From: Planctomycetaceae bacterium
Lineage (GTDB): Bacteria > Planctomycetota > Planctomycetia > Pirellulales > Pirellulaceae
Reading direction: 5' to 3'
DNA length: 37,999 nucleotides
Assembly (NCBI GenBank): GCA_947463915.1
Contig: CANHVO010000021.1
Coordinates: 1 to 37,999 of the forward strand
Shown: positions 8,426 to 16,431 of the stretch, piece after piece
How the letters are laid out: every line of letters begins with the position of its first letter
How positions within the stretch are numbered: position 1 is the stretch's first letter
Notes under the pieces: generated by a model
Database searches by the model: none
Told to the model about the DNA's origin: nothing
Seen by the model: the letters and a program-made list of their open reading frames with translations, nothing else
Made by a program: the position numbers and the translations under genes

Positions 8426-9766
8426 GTGAAAAAAACAAGCCAAAACGCCGACGAACAACGAATCACTACCGCCGAACTTTCAGCCGCAAAACGCCCCGTT
8501 CGCCAATCGAAAAAGACCGTTCTCATGATCGCTTCCATGGATTCCGGAAACGAACATTCGGACGTTGTTTTTCCGCCGACCGATTCCTTGCAACACATCC
8601 CCTCCAATTCGCTTCCCGAAGCCAAAACGCAGCGCATCGCCGCGTCGGCCAAATCCATATCCCCGGAACTAGCGACGGTATTCTCGTGCAAGTTGATGGC
8701 TGTCGCTCTCCAACTCAGATTTTGGCAACACTCTCAAAACGAGAACAAGTCCATACTCGAGGAGATGGAAGAGCTACTGGACAGCTTTGACGAAGAGGCC
8801 GGACTTACACCATTCCTTGGTGAAGCCCCTCAAAGACTCAATCAACTGTTGAGTCAAATGCAACGAAAAGCGATCCGCATTCGAGAGCGAAACCACGCGA
8901 CGGATGACGACCAAGCCGAAGGGCTCCTGTCCAACGCTCTGCATTCCGTGATCGGATCGGTTAATCAACGAGTTCAGTTTGATGAAGCCGTGGCGCAAAC
9001 AAGCCAACGGCAGATTTATGAATTCGCCTACGGACTAACACACGAAATCAATAACCCACTCGCGAATATTGCGGCTCGCGCACAACAAATGATCTCTTCG
9101 GTCTCATCGGAATCCGATCGACGGTCCCTCGCAACCATCGTCGATCAAACCATGCGAGCTCACGAAATGCTCGCTGAGATGATGCGCGTTGTCCAACCCC
9201 GTACTGTCCAACCTCGTATCGAGGACCTCGTGGCAATCGTCCGCCAAGCAGCTGCCATTCACGAAAAACAATGGAACCACGCCCAGATTCAATGCGTCCT
9301 TCGTTTACCGGCAACGCCCGTCTATGGTCTTGTCGAAAAAGCTTCCTTCCTCGACGCTATAAATAGTGTCTTGCAAAATTCACTGCAAGTTTGTCGACCG
9401 AACGATCGAGTTGAGATTCTGTGCGAAGAAGTCCATCCCGGACAAACAAACTATGGTCCTGAGTACGGTCCATCACAGGGGGCTCAAAGCGGCGAAGCAG
9501 AACCGCTACCTCGAGTCCGCGTCGCCGTGCGAGATACCGGACCTGGAATGTCGCTGGCGGCCGCCGAGCGCGCTTGGGACTTATATTTCAGTGGTCGAGA
9601 ACATGGACGCGGACTTGGAATCTCTCTTGCAAAAGTACGCCAAACCATAGATGCTCATCAAGGGTTGGTATGGCTTGAAAGCAGTCCGAATGCGGGCTGT
9701 GTCGTTGAAATCCGTTTGCCCAAATCGCCAGAACCGCCTATCCAGCGCAAGGCATTTTCGATTTGA
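8426..9766 (+). CDS. Soluble sensor histidine kinase
   Basis: Residue numbers here count from an open-frame TTG at 8399. The chosen start is GTG 8426, which has GAAGAAGG ten bases upstream. No membrane segment, so a cytosolic kinase. A variable helical region (about 80-200) precedes the dimerisation and phospho-acceptor helix FAYGLTHEINNPLANI (209-224; His215). The ATP-binding domain shows the N box (INSVLQN, 321-327), G1 box DTGPGMS (379-385) and G2 box GRGLGISL (403-410). It should autophosphorylate His215 and pass the phosphate to a receiver, most simply that of the HTH regulator just upstream. No PAS or GAF domain could be recognised, so the signal is unknown. A lipoprotein gene follows after 16 bases and may be cotranscribed. 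Confidence 0.92.
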   Translation: MKKTSQNADEQRITTAELSAAKRPVRQSKKTVLMIASMDSGNEHSDVVFPPTDSLQHIPSNSLPEAKTQRIAASAKSISPELATVFSCKLMAVALQLRFWQHSQNENKSILEEMEELLDSFDEEAGLTPFLGEAPQRLNQLLSQMQRKAIRIRERNHATDDDQAEGLLSNALHSVIGSVNQRVQFDEAVAQTSQRQIYEFAYGLTHEINNPLANIAARAQQMISSVSSESDRRSLATIVDQTMRAHEMLAEMMRVVQPRTVQPRIEDLVAIVRQAAAIHEKQWNHAQIQCVLRLPATPVYGLVEKASFLDAINSVLQNSLQVCRPNDRVEILCEEVHPGQTNYGPEYGPSQGAQSGEAEPLPRVRVAVRDTGPGMSLAAAERAWDLYFSGREHGRGLGISLAKVRQTIDAHQGLVWLESSPNAGCVVEIRLPKSPEPPIQRKAFSI

Positions 9767-9782
9767 CACGAGAAGCATCTGA

Positions 9783-10715
9783 ATGACATTACCTCGACAA
9801 GCAAAAAGATTGCTGTCTTTGGCTGCGCTCACGCTGGCTACCGGTTGTATTCAAAAGACTTATCGCTTCGGTATCGCAAACGAGGATCGCTTGGCAACGC
9901 TACCTCGCACCCCAAATCTCATCACCGTTGGCGGCTTTCACCCTCGTATCGACTCGATCGAACGAACTGTCCAGTATCCCAGAAACGCATATCGAAAATG
10001 GTTTCCACCATCGACTCCCGAAGAAGATTCTACAACTCTACGACTTCAGGCGGTTCAATCGGCTACCGACTATCTCGATGACAACGGACTCAAGGGAGTC
10101 TTCGTCGACGTTCGAGAATACAACCCGCGTGAGCAATGGAACCGACTTCAAGATAACAAATTGATTTCTCCTTTTTGGAAGTACACCGGAGGTAGCCTAT
10201 ATCACGTTGGCTACTGTATCTTCCCGGGACGAGCCTTTGGAGTGGACTCCTACAATGGATTCACGAACACGCTTTCCATCAACTCCACTTCACCATCGAA
10301 GTCACTCCTGCGAGCAGGCTACGTTAAGAAGCTTTACGAACAACGCTACCCCGGCACCTACCTGGCCGTAAACTGGCTGCCGATTTTTCCCCTGTTTCGT
10401 GATTCCGCCGTCGCAAGCGATGTCATGACTTACGCTCGCGTCAAAGAAAAATGGCCTCTCGAAAAAGAATTGTTGCCCCAAGTTTACGCACAGATGGGGG
10501 GGGATGCGGTTTCACAAGCGACCTCGCTGGTCCCCGGTGCTTCTTACTTGCCTTTCTACTTCAAGCCTTTGCTGTCGGTGGCCGGCAGCGCCGCGGGTGG
10601 CGCGACTGGAAAAGTAGTCGCGAATCAACGAGAAAAGCAACTAATCGGGACTGCACCTGCGACGATTTCATCTGAGTCACAACACGCAATTCCACCTGAG
10701 ACGCTTTTACGATAG
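9783..10715 (+). CDS. Predicted lipoprotein of unknown function
   Basis: 310 residues. The N-terminus is a lipoprotein signal: basic start (PRQAKR), hydrophobic core, and the lipobox LATGC with the lipidated Cys at 22. The mature part is Tyr/Pro/Arg-rich and contains a hydrophobic Gly/Ala run near 255-275 (LLSVAGSAAGGATGK), which could be a membrane-associating or glycine-zipper-like segment. No known catalytic motif was found. The start codon lies 16 bases after the histidine kinase stop, so it may belong to the same transcript and could be a cell-envelope target or sensor. I do not recognise the family. Confidence 0.75.
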   Translation: MTLPRQAKRLLSLAALTLATGCIQKTYRFGIANEDRLATLPRTPNLITVGGFHPRIDSIERTVQYPRNAYRKWFPPSTPEEDSTTLRLQAVQSATDYLDDNGLKGVFVDVREYNPREQWNRLQDNKLISPFWKYTGGSLYHVGYCIFPGRAFGVDSYNGFTNTLSINSTSPSKSLLRAGYVKKLYEQRYPGTYLAVNWLPIFPLFRDSAVASDVMTYARVKEKWPLEKELLPQVYAQMGGDAVSQATSLVPGASYLPFYFKPLLSVAGSAAGGATGKVVANQREKQLIGTAPATISSESQHAIPPETLLR

Positions 10716-10726
10716 CGGCATTTTGA

Positions 10727-10768
10727 ACTGGGCTGTCCAAGCTGGAGACTGGGCTGTCCACGCTGGAG
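10727..10768. repeat. Two-copy 21-bp tandem repeat
   Basis: Two adjoining 21-bp units (ACTGGGCTGTCCA.GCTGGAG, 10727-10747 and 10748-10768) that differ at one base (A or C). It begins 11 bases after the lipoprotein stop codon. Confidence 0.8.
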
Positions 10769-10781
10769 ATCGTCCAGTTTA

Positions 10782-10899
10782 GTCACCCTCCCGCTGGGAG
10801 GGTCGAGCGTAGCGAGGGGAGGGTGAAGTGCCAGCGCGGACTGCACCGACACTTCCCCCTCCCCGGCCTAAAGGCCGCCACTCCCCGAGGGAGGGTGAC
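10782..10899. repeat. Palindromic CACCCTCCC repeat, family H
   Basis: A 118-bp element bounded by GTCACCCTCCC at the left and GGGAGGGTGAC at the right, with an internal GGGAGGG...CCCTCCCC pairing and AGGCC/GGCCT-like inner stems. The resulting GC-rich secondary structure lies downstream of the lipoprotein gene. Confidence 0.8.
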
Positions 10900-11043
10900 T
10901 TTTGTTGGAAATCCCTCGAATATTGTGTCAGGTGGACGTGTTACAATAGTACGATCATTTCCAAAATTCATTTTGACTTTGCCGGCTCACACCGAAAACG
11001 CATTTCGCATCCCCTCTTAATCCGTGTCAATTAGTGAAGATTA

Positions 11044-12375
11044 GTGTTCCCCAACGTTCCCCTCAGGTTGCATGCTTCCAACTTACCCGTAGCTGGATTC
11101 GTAAGAATTCAGCTGGTTCTGAATTCTTACGAATTCCGCTACAGTAGTTTTCAATATGCTGCTCGCCTTATCTGCAAGCTTTTTCTCGTGTTGTCATTTG
11201 CCTGCCAATTCCCATTGTCTGCAAACGGTGATGACTGGCCGAATTGGCGTGGTGCTTCGCGAAACGGTGTTTCCACTGAAAAGAATTGGCAAAGCAATTG
11301 GCCAAGCGATGGCCCGAAGATTCGGTGGAAGGCCAACGTGGGAGTTGGATTTTCCTCCATGGCTGTTGCCGATGGTTGTCTCTACACCATGGGCAATTCC
11401 GACAATCGCGATACGGTTCATTGTTTGGATTCCAAATCGGGGAAAGTAATCTGGAAGCATTCGTATGATTGCCCACTTGATGATCGATTCTTCGAGGGTG
11501 GACCAACTTCCACTCCCACGATCGATGGCGATCGAGTCTATACCCTGAGTCGACAAGGTGACTTGTTCTGCTTCGATGCTCGCGTGGGAACAGTTCATTG
11601 GTCCAAAAATATTGCTCAGGACGCGGAAGTGCGAATTCCAGGTTGGGGATTTTCATCGTCCCCTTTGGTCCATGAAGACCGACTGATTCTCAATGTTGGG
11701 GAGTCTGGCTTAGCCATCAACAAGAGCACAGGCGACATTCTTTGGCAGTCTGGTGACGCAGAAGCGGGTTACATGACTCCACATCGGCTTCGGATCGGCG
11801 AAAAATGGTTTGCGTTGATCGCATCGGGCAAATTTTATCAATGCGTCAATTTGGAGTCGGGCAAAGTTGCTTGGAAACATCGTTGGCTGACCACCAATGG
11901 CTGCAATGCAGCGGACCCCATTGTGGTAGGCGATCAAGTCTTCATTTCATCCGGCTATGGACGCGGTGCCGCTCTCCTTTCGTTTACCGATAGCTCAGCA
12001 AAAGTAGCTTGGAGCAATACCGAAATGCAAAACCAACTCAACTCGAGTGTATTGGTGGACGGTTTTGTGTATGGGTTCGACGGCGATGAGGGGGCCGATG
12101 CTCAGTTGAAATGCATGGAATACGCTACGGGCGAGATTCGATGGAGCCAAGCGGGTTTTGGTGCAGGGTCCTTGATGGTGGCCGATAACCAGCTGATAAT
12201 CTTGAGCGAAACCGGCGAACTGACGATTGCCCCCGTGTCCAACGAGTTGTTTAAAGCTTCGGCCTCGGCGCAAGTTTTAGCAGGAAAGTGCTGGACCGTT
12301 CCCGTGCTCAGCAACGCTTGTATCTATTGTCGCAATGCGGTCGGCGAGGTCGTTTGCGTAGATGTATCCCCCTAA
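11044..12375 (+). CDS. Exported PQQ-like beta-propeller (quinoprotein-like WD40/PQQ repeat) protein
   Basis: The mature protein begins about DDWPNWRGASRNG, the standard opening of planctomycete PQQ-like outer-membrane-type propellers. Repeats of the form G-x-x-W-x-x-x-x/Y...D-x-S-G-x-x-x-W follow: CLDSKSGKVIWKHS, CFDARVGTVHWSKN, AINKSTGDILWQSG, CVNLESGKVAWKHR and CMEYATGEIRWSQA. This gives about seven blades and no catalytic domain; such proteins are usually electron-carrier-independent scaffolds or assembly factors. A signal peptide is evident (ARLICKLFLVLSFACQFPLSANG). The frame is open from GTG 11044, but a palindromic repeat (11089-11142) lies inside this extension, and the only nearby ATG (11156) is one base out of frame, so the true start is uncertain. 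A Tat-exported oxidoreductase follows after 18 bases, probably in the same operon. Confidence 0.82.
   Translation: MFPNVPLRLHASNLPVAGFVRIQLVLNSYEFRYSSFQYAARLICKLFLVLSFACQFPLSANGDDWPNWRGASRNGVSTEKNWQSNWPSDGPKIRWKANVGVGFSSMAVADGCLYTMGNSDNRDTVHCLDSKSGKVIWKHSYDCPLDDRFFEGGPTSTPTIDGDRVYTLSRQGDLFCFDARVGTVHWSKNIAQDAEVRIPGWGFSSSPLVHEDRLILNVGESGLAINKSTGDILWQSGDAEAGYMTPHRLRIGEKWFALIASGKFYQCVNLESGKVAWKHRWLTTNGCNAADPIVVGDQVFISSGYGRGAALLSFTDSSAKVAWSNTEMQNQLNSSVLVDGFVYGFDGDEGADAQLKCMEYATGEIRWSQAGFGAGSLMVADNQLIILSETGELTIAPVSNELFKASASAQVLAGKCWTVPVLSNACIYCRNAVGEVVCVDVSP
11089..11142. repeat. GTAG-type palindrome, family C copy 1
   Basis: A 54-bp inverted repeat starting GTAGCTGGATTCGTAAGAAT and ending with a near reverse complement. 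Same family as 19647-19699. The terminal GTAG/CTAC is a hallmark reported for REP sequences handled by RAYT transposases. It overlaps the upstream extension of the propeller ORF. Confidence 0.85.
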
Positions 12376-12393
12376 ATTGAAAACTCCTCCCTC

Positions 12394-13716
12394 ATGACAC
12401 TTCCTCGACGCAATTTCATTCAATCCACATTGGCTACAGGCCTCTTGTTGGGCGGCGCACCGAGCATCCATGCGGCCAGCAAAGCCAAGAAGTACCGCAC
12501 TGCACTGATTGGAAGTGGCTGGTGGGGAATGAACATCCTCAAAGAAGCCATGGCGGCAGGCAACTGCCAAGTCGTCGCGCTGGCTGATGTAGACTCGGAC
12601 GTACTTGAGCTGGCGGCAGAAAAAGTGAAGAGCCTCTCGGGCGACGTCCCAAGAACCTATCAAGATGTGCGGGAGCTGATCGATAAGGAAAAAATCGATA
12701 TCGCCATTATCGCAACCCCAGACCATTGGCACGCATTGAATGCGATCGCTGCCATCGGCGCGGGCGCGCACGTGTTCGTCGAGAAGCCGACCGGGCACAC
12801 GATTCAGGAGAGCCGAGCTATGCTCAACGCTGCTCGAGCAGCCAATCGCACCGTTCAAGTTGGACTGCATCGACGAATCGGCCCTCACTATGTCTCAGGC
12901 ATGAAATTCCTAAAGGATGGAAACGTCGGGGATATAGGATCCGTCCGGATGTTTGTTCACAGCACCGGCGGCGCTGAAAAGCCTGCTCAGAATAGTCAGC
13001 CACCATCCAACCTGAACTGGGACATGTATTGTGGACCGGCACCATTGCGACCCTATTGTCGCAAGATCCATCCGGGAGGTTTTCGAAACTATCTCGATTT
13101 CGCAAATGGAACCCTTGGCGATTGGGGTGTTCATTGGCTCGATCAAGTTCTTTGGTGGTCCGAAGAAAAGTTTCCCAAAAAGATATTCTCTTCGGGCGGC
13201 AGACCCATTTCGGGACCAGCGGTGTTCAATGAAAAAGAGCAGACGACGGACACGCCGGACTCCCAGATTGCTGTATATGAATTCGAGTCGTTTACGGCAA
13301 CTTGGGAGCACCGTAAATTTGCCGGCAATGGACCAGAGAAGCACTCCATCGGTTGTTACTTTTATGGAACCAAAGGTACGTTTCACATGGGGTGGCGCGA
13401 CGGTTGGACTTTTTATCCAGCCGACTCCAAACAACCGACCGTACATCAAGACGCACAGCATGACGAGCCGGATGGCCACAGTATCAAACTACTCTGGTCC
13501 GATTTTATCGCAGCCATCGAGTCGGGAAAGAAGCCGACTTGCGATATCGAGATCGGGCATCTCGCAACCAACATGAGCTTGCTCGGCATGCTCTCTTACA
13601 AATTGGGCCGAAGTATCGAATGGGACGGAGTAAACGAAAAGATCGTCGGCGACGAAGCCGCAAACAAGCTGCTGCGAAGGGAATATCGGGAACCGTGGAA
13701 GTATCCAACCACTTGA
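12394..13716 (+). CDS. Tat-exported Gfo/Idh/MocA-family oxidoreductase
   Basis: 440 residues. The twin-arginine signal RRNFIQS (5-11), hydrophobic core and a likely cleavage after IHAAS (near 24-29) point to export in folded form with its NAD(P) cofactor. The Rossmann motif IGSGWWGMN (39-47), IIATPDHWHA (105-114), EKPTGHT (130-136, with the family Lys) and LGDWGVHWLD near 236-245 are all present. Planctomycetes carry many such exported sugar oxidoreductases, which are linked to polysaccharide or glycoside breakdown; the substrate is unknown. It begins 18 bases after the PQQ-like gene, so the two are probably cotranscribed. Length is typical for this subgroup. Confidence 0.92.
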   Translation: MTLPRRNFIQSTLATGLLLGGAPSIHAASKAKKYRTALIGSGWWGMNILKEAMAAGNCQVVALADVDSDVLELAAEKVKSLSGDVPRTYQDVRELIDKEKIDIAIIATPDHWHALNAIAAIGAGAHVFVEKPTGHTIQESRAMLNAARAANRTVQVGLHRRIGPHYVSGMKFLKDGNVGDIGSVRMFVHSTGGAEKPAQNSQPPSNLNWDMYCGPAPLRPYCRKIHPGGFRNYLDFANGTLGDWGVHWLDQVLWWSEEKFPKKIFSSGGRPISGPAVFNEKEQTTDTPDSQIAVYEFESFTATWEHRKFAGNGPEKHSIGCYFYGTKGTFHMGWRDGWTFYPADSKQPTVHQDAQHDEPDGHSIKLLWSDFIAAIESGKKPTCDIEIGHLATNMSLLGMLSYKLGRSIEWDGVNEKIVGDEAANKLLRREYREPWKYPTT

Positions 13717-13811
13717 TTCGATGAAGTAGATACGAACCTACTTCACATGACTCGTGTCGTTGAGATTCTCCTTCGACTTGAGCCTGAGGCGATAGTTAGT
13801 AGGATTGGCCC

Positions 13812-13832
13812 CAGACGAGCTTGCCTCGTCTG
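13812..13832. repeat. CAGACGAG hairpin
   Basis: CAGACGAG (13812-13819) pairs with CTCGTCTG (13825-13832) around a 5-base loop. It lies about 95 bases after the oxidoreductase stop. It could be a terminator without a T-tract or a REP half-element. Confidence 0.55.
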
Positions 13833-13874
13833 AGCCAACGGTTCGCAGCTAGAAGCTACCCATCCTCACTAAGC

Positions 13875-13927
13875 CCTGGTCCTCAGCCACTCCGACGCCT
13901 TAAGCGTCGGAGTGGCTGAGGACCAGG
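13875..13927. repeat. Perfect 53-bp palindrome, family F
   Basis: Two perfect 24-bp arms (CCTGGTCCTCAGCCACTCCG...) flank a 5-base centre. A perfect match this long implies recent origin or strong selection. No second copy lies in the window. Confidence 0.85.
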
Positions 13928-14038
13928 AAATCGTTGACACAGTTGCCTGTAGCGCATCTTGGAAATTGATATAGGCTTGGAACGAGCATTGTGTTGTCTC
14001 TTTGACGCTCTGGAATCCCGGTCGCGTATACGCAATCG

Positions 14039-14079
14039 TCGCGGAGCGACGAGCGACAATGTCGCCCTTCGCTCCGCGA
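14039..14079. repeat. CGCGGAGCG palindrome, family G
   Basis: TCGCGGAGCGA (14039-14049) pairs perfectly with TCGCTCCGCGA (14069-14079). The 19-base centre contains a second small pairing (GCGACA/TGTCGC). It lies upstream of the sirtuin gene, so it is probably within its leader. Confidence 0.7.
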
Positions 14080-14136
14080 AGGTAGCGTGCGGCAAGACCG
14101 TTTCGCATGCCCCAACATATCCACAGAAAAATCCTC

Positions 14137-14892
14137 ATGAACTCACATCCCATTTCCATCGCAAACCACCAGCGTGTGGTCGTCTTAACTGGTGCCGGGA
14201 TCAGCGCTGAAAGTGGAATCCGAACGTTTCGCGATGCAGGTGGTTTGTGGGAGAATCATCGTATTGAGGAGGTCGCTTCACCGGAGGGCTGGGCTGCAGA
14301 CCCAGGTAATGTTTGGCGATTTTATTCGGCCCGTCGAGCACAAGCTCGTGAGTGTGTACCTAACGCAGCACACCGCGCGCTGGCCGACTTGGAATCCAAA
14401 ATCGGTGAACGCTTCGAATTGATCACTCAAAACGTCGATGACTTGCATGAACGTGGCGGTTCGATCCGTGTCTTGCATATGCATGGTGAGCTGGGGCTGA
14501 GCCGGTGCGAAGATCCCACATGCGGCACAGAGCCATTTCTTGATTCAAGACTCTACGAGTCCGTCGACATGATCGCTCGCTGTGCATGCGGAGCCAGGAT
14601 ACGTCCGCACATCGTTTGGTTTGGAGAGGAGCCATTCGAAATGCATCGAATTCAAGCGGCTGTATTGCGATGCGATTTGTTTGTCGTCATTGGCACGTCG
14701 GGCTCGGTATACCCGGCAGCAGGCTTGGTCAACTTGATCGCGACTCGTCGAGCAGATGGAGCAACAGCAAGAGCCATTTACGTAGGGCCTGAACCGCCAC
14801 TAAACGCATCGAGTTTTCAAGAGATACGCTTAGGAACTGCATGCGAAATCGTTCCAACCCTGTTTCACGTTCGCGAGTCGGAAGCGGAATGA
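14137..14892 (+). CDS. Sir2-family NAD-dependent protein deacylase (SIRT5/CobB-like, class III)
   Basis: 251 residues from ATG 14137. The Rossmann-type NAD site is GAGISAESGI (19-28), followed by TFRDAGGLW and TQNVDDLHERGG (97-108). The catalytic base is His116 in HMHGEL, and the structural zinc site is formed by Cys124, Cys129, Cys149 and Cys151. Tyr63 and Arg66 (FYSARR) match the Tyr-x2-Arg pair that lets SIRT5/CobB enzymes bind acidic acyl groups, so removal of succinyl or malonyl groups from lysine, using NAD, is likely besides acetyl. An upstream ATG (14107) adds ten poorly conserved residues; 14137 is preferred because it lies 15 codons before the first motif and has an A-rich leader. 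The upstream gap is full of repeats. Confidence 0.93.
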   Translation: MNSHPISIANHQRVVVLTGAGISAESGIRTFRDAGGLWENHRIEEVASPEGWAADPGNVWRFYSARRAQARECVPNAAHRALADLESKIGERFELITQNVDDLHERGGSIRVLHMHGELGLSRCEDPTCGTEPFLDSRLYESVDMIARCACGARIRPHIVWFGEEPFEMHRIQAAVLRCDLFVVIGTSGSVYPAAGLVNLIATRRADGATARAIYVGPEPPLNASSFQEIRLGTACEIVPTLFHVRESEAE

Positions 14893-15025
14893 AAATCCTA
14901 GTCTAAAATACGCACAGGAAGTATTGAAACGATTGAAGAAGGCCAATGCGATCGCCGCAATGAAAGAGATAGCCAGAATTTTGGGTGACTGCGTTTCGCT
15001 TGTTACCGGCAACTCCCTCAAGTAA
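14888..15025 (+). pseudogene. Short coding-like remnant upstream of the ankyrin-SUFU gene
   Basis: An open frame ending at TAA 15023-15025 reads as a strongly helical, protein-like tail (NPSLKYAQEVLKRLKKANA, then IAAMKEIARILGDCVSLVTG). It has no ATG; TTG 14924, preceded by AGGAA, could start a 33-residue peptide. The stop lies 16 bases before the ankyrin-SUFU start. It may be the 3' scrap of a lost gene or a tiny real gene. Family not recognised. Its protein-like composition is the only evidence. Confidence 0.3.
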
Positions 15026-15041
15026 AGGAATCAACAGAAGT

Positions 15042-16253
15042 ATGCCAAACGAAACAGAACCAGCTTCGCGAAAGTTGGCACGTGAGCTTGTGCGAGCTGT
15101 GGAAGAACAGTCGCCTGAGTTTGTCGATGGACTTCTAAAAGCGAATAAAGAGCTTTGGAGTATTTATCATGCAGATGAGCTCTATTCAACGATTCCATTG
15201 ATTTATAGGGCATGTCGCGAACAGAAACACACCAGTGTGCGGAATGAAATGATCAAGCTGCTTCAGAGTTATGGAGCAGACATCAATGCTGCTGAGAATT
15301 TCGTTACACCGCTAGTCATCGCAGTGTGGAATATGGATGTTGGATTGGTCCAATTTTTACTCGAGCACGGTGCTGACGCAAATAACAATCACCTCTTTCG
15401 ACGGATCAAATCCGAACACAAAGACGCGGTGGAAATTGCTCGCCTCCTGCTAGACAGCGGTGGTGATATTAATTTTATCGAAGATGGCGTTGGTGACACG
15501 GCGCTAGACTGGATAGCAGCGCCGGACTCGGATCTGGCGAAGTACCTAGTTTCTCGCGGCGCAAAGTATTCTGAGCAGATTCTTGGTCCGAATACCAAGG
15601 CCCAAAAACCTGTTCCAGAAAAAAGTCTTGGAGCGAAGATTGATAAGTACTTCGCAAAAGTTTTTGGCCCTGTTGCGACACGGTCGATTCAATCCATTGT
15701 GCCATTGCCGAACGAAGTTGATATTCGCTGGGTCCCTGCCGGAATCAAAAGCGGATTTTTCAAGAAACCTCATCCAAATAGCGTTCTCTTTACGAACGGA
15801 CTTAGCCGGCATCCACTAGCGGTTCCCGCCGGTTCGGAGGATTTTCGATACGCAGAGCTAGTGATTCAGTTGCCGCCCACATGGCCAAAATTGGATGTTG
15901 CAATGCAGAATGAGAGTACAGCTTGGCCAGTCCAGTGGCTTCGCCGGATTGCCGACCAAGTCATCTCGACGGGTGATTGGCTTGGGGAGATTGCATGCGT
16001 TATTGCAAACGAGGATCTAAAGCCGCTTGGAGCAGGTTGTTCCTTTGTCGCGTGGTTACTCTTGGCGCGACACGAGGTTCAGATTCATCGCAAAATGCAA
16101 GTTGTGCTCTACTCGTGCTTCCCGATTTATCGCGAAGAGTATGAGCTAGAACGCAAGCACGGAACGGGCTTTTTAGCCGGAGAGCTTGGGCGAGGAGGCG
16201 TGCAGGATGCTATTGACGTAAATCGACCCAACCTGGGAATACGCAACCAATAG
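15042..16253 (+). CDS. Ankyrin-repeat plus suppressor-of-fused (SUFU) domain protein, immunity-type
   Basis: 403 residues from ATG 15042, which has AAAGGAA 12 bases upstream (a GTG at 14985 is also in frame). Residues about 50-180 form three to four ankyrin units (LLQSYGADINAAENFVTPLVIA; FLLEHGADANNNHLF; LLLDSGGDINFIEDGVGDTALDWIA; YLVSRGAKY). Residues about 215-395 match the SUFU domain: VLFTNGLSRHPLAVPAGSEDFRYAELVIQLP, WPVQWLRRIADQVI, GDWLG and KPLG. Bacterial SUFU proteins have been proposed as immunity proteins in polymorphic toxin systems, and ankyrin repeats also occur as immunity modules; no toxin gene is visible here. The region is more AT-rich than its neighbours and is flanked by short coding scraps, which suggests an acquired or decayed cassette. 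Confidence 0.85.
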   Translation: MPNETEPASRKLARELVRAVEEQSPEFVDGLLKANKELWSIYHADELYSTIPLIYRACREQKHTSVRNEMIKLLQSYGADINAAENFVTPLVIAVWNMDVGLVQFLLEHGADANNNHLFRRIKSEHKDAVEIARLLLDSGGDINFIEDGVGDTALDWIAAPDSDLAKYLVSRGAKYSEQILGPNTKAQKPVPEKSLGAKIDKYFAKVFGPVATRSIQSIVPLPNEVDIRWVPAGIKSGFFKKPHPNSVLFTNGLSRHPLAVPAGSEDFRYAELVIQLPPTWPKLDVAMQNESTAWPVQWLRRIADQVISTGDWLGEIACVIANEDLKPLGAGCSFVAWLLLARHEVQIHRKMQVVLYSCFPIYREEYELERKHGTGFLAGELGRGGVQDAIDVNRPNLGIRNQ

Positions 16254-16287
16254 CTCAAAAAGTCGATTAACAAGAGGAGTTTATAGA

Positions 16288-16368
16288 GTGCTTTACTATG
16301 GCTTGATTGTCCAAGATCCGAATGCTCCGCCACCAATGAGTGCTATTGAGTTGCTTGACCAACGATGA
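16288..16368 (+). CDS. 26-codon ORF after the ankyrin-SUFU gene, possibly a truncated gene
   Basis: GTG start preceded by a strong AGAGGAG eight bases upstream; the peptide is MLYYGLIVQDPNAPPPMSAI followed by ELLDQR. The Shine-Dalgarno and the protein-like composition argue for a real start. The abrupt TGA suggests either a very short peptide or the first part of a gene that has lost its 3' end, such as a second immunity gene of the same cassette. No family assigned. Confidence 0.35.
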   Translation: MLYYGLIVQDPNAPPPMSAIELLDQR

Positions 16369-16431
16369 CCGTCGTCACCCAAATGTCCCCAAAGGATATT
16401 GTTGTAATTGATAGAATATCGAGAGCAATGA

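Larger units (their letters stand above)
10716..11043. other. Repeat-filled intergenic region
   Basis: 328 bases with no gene seen. It holds a 2 x 21-bp tandem repeat, a 118-bp CACCCTCCC palindrome and, at its end, a degenerate ATCCGTGTCAATTAGTG-like phrase just ahead of the open frame of the PQQ-like protein. Confidence 0.6.
13717..14136. other. Intergenic region with three palindromes
   Basis: 420 bases with no supported gene. It carries a small CAGACGAG hairpin, a perfect 53-bp palindrome and a CGCGGAGCG palindrome, described separately. The upstream ATG (14107) of the sirtuin frame also falls here. Confidence 0.55.
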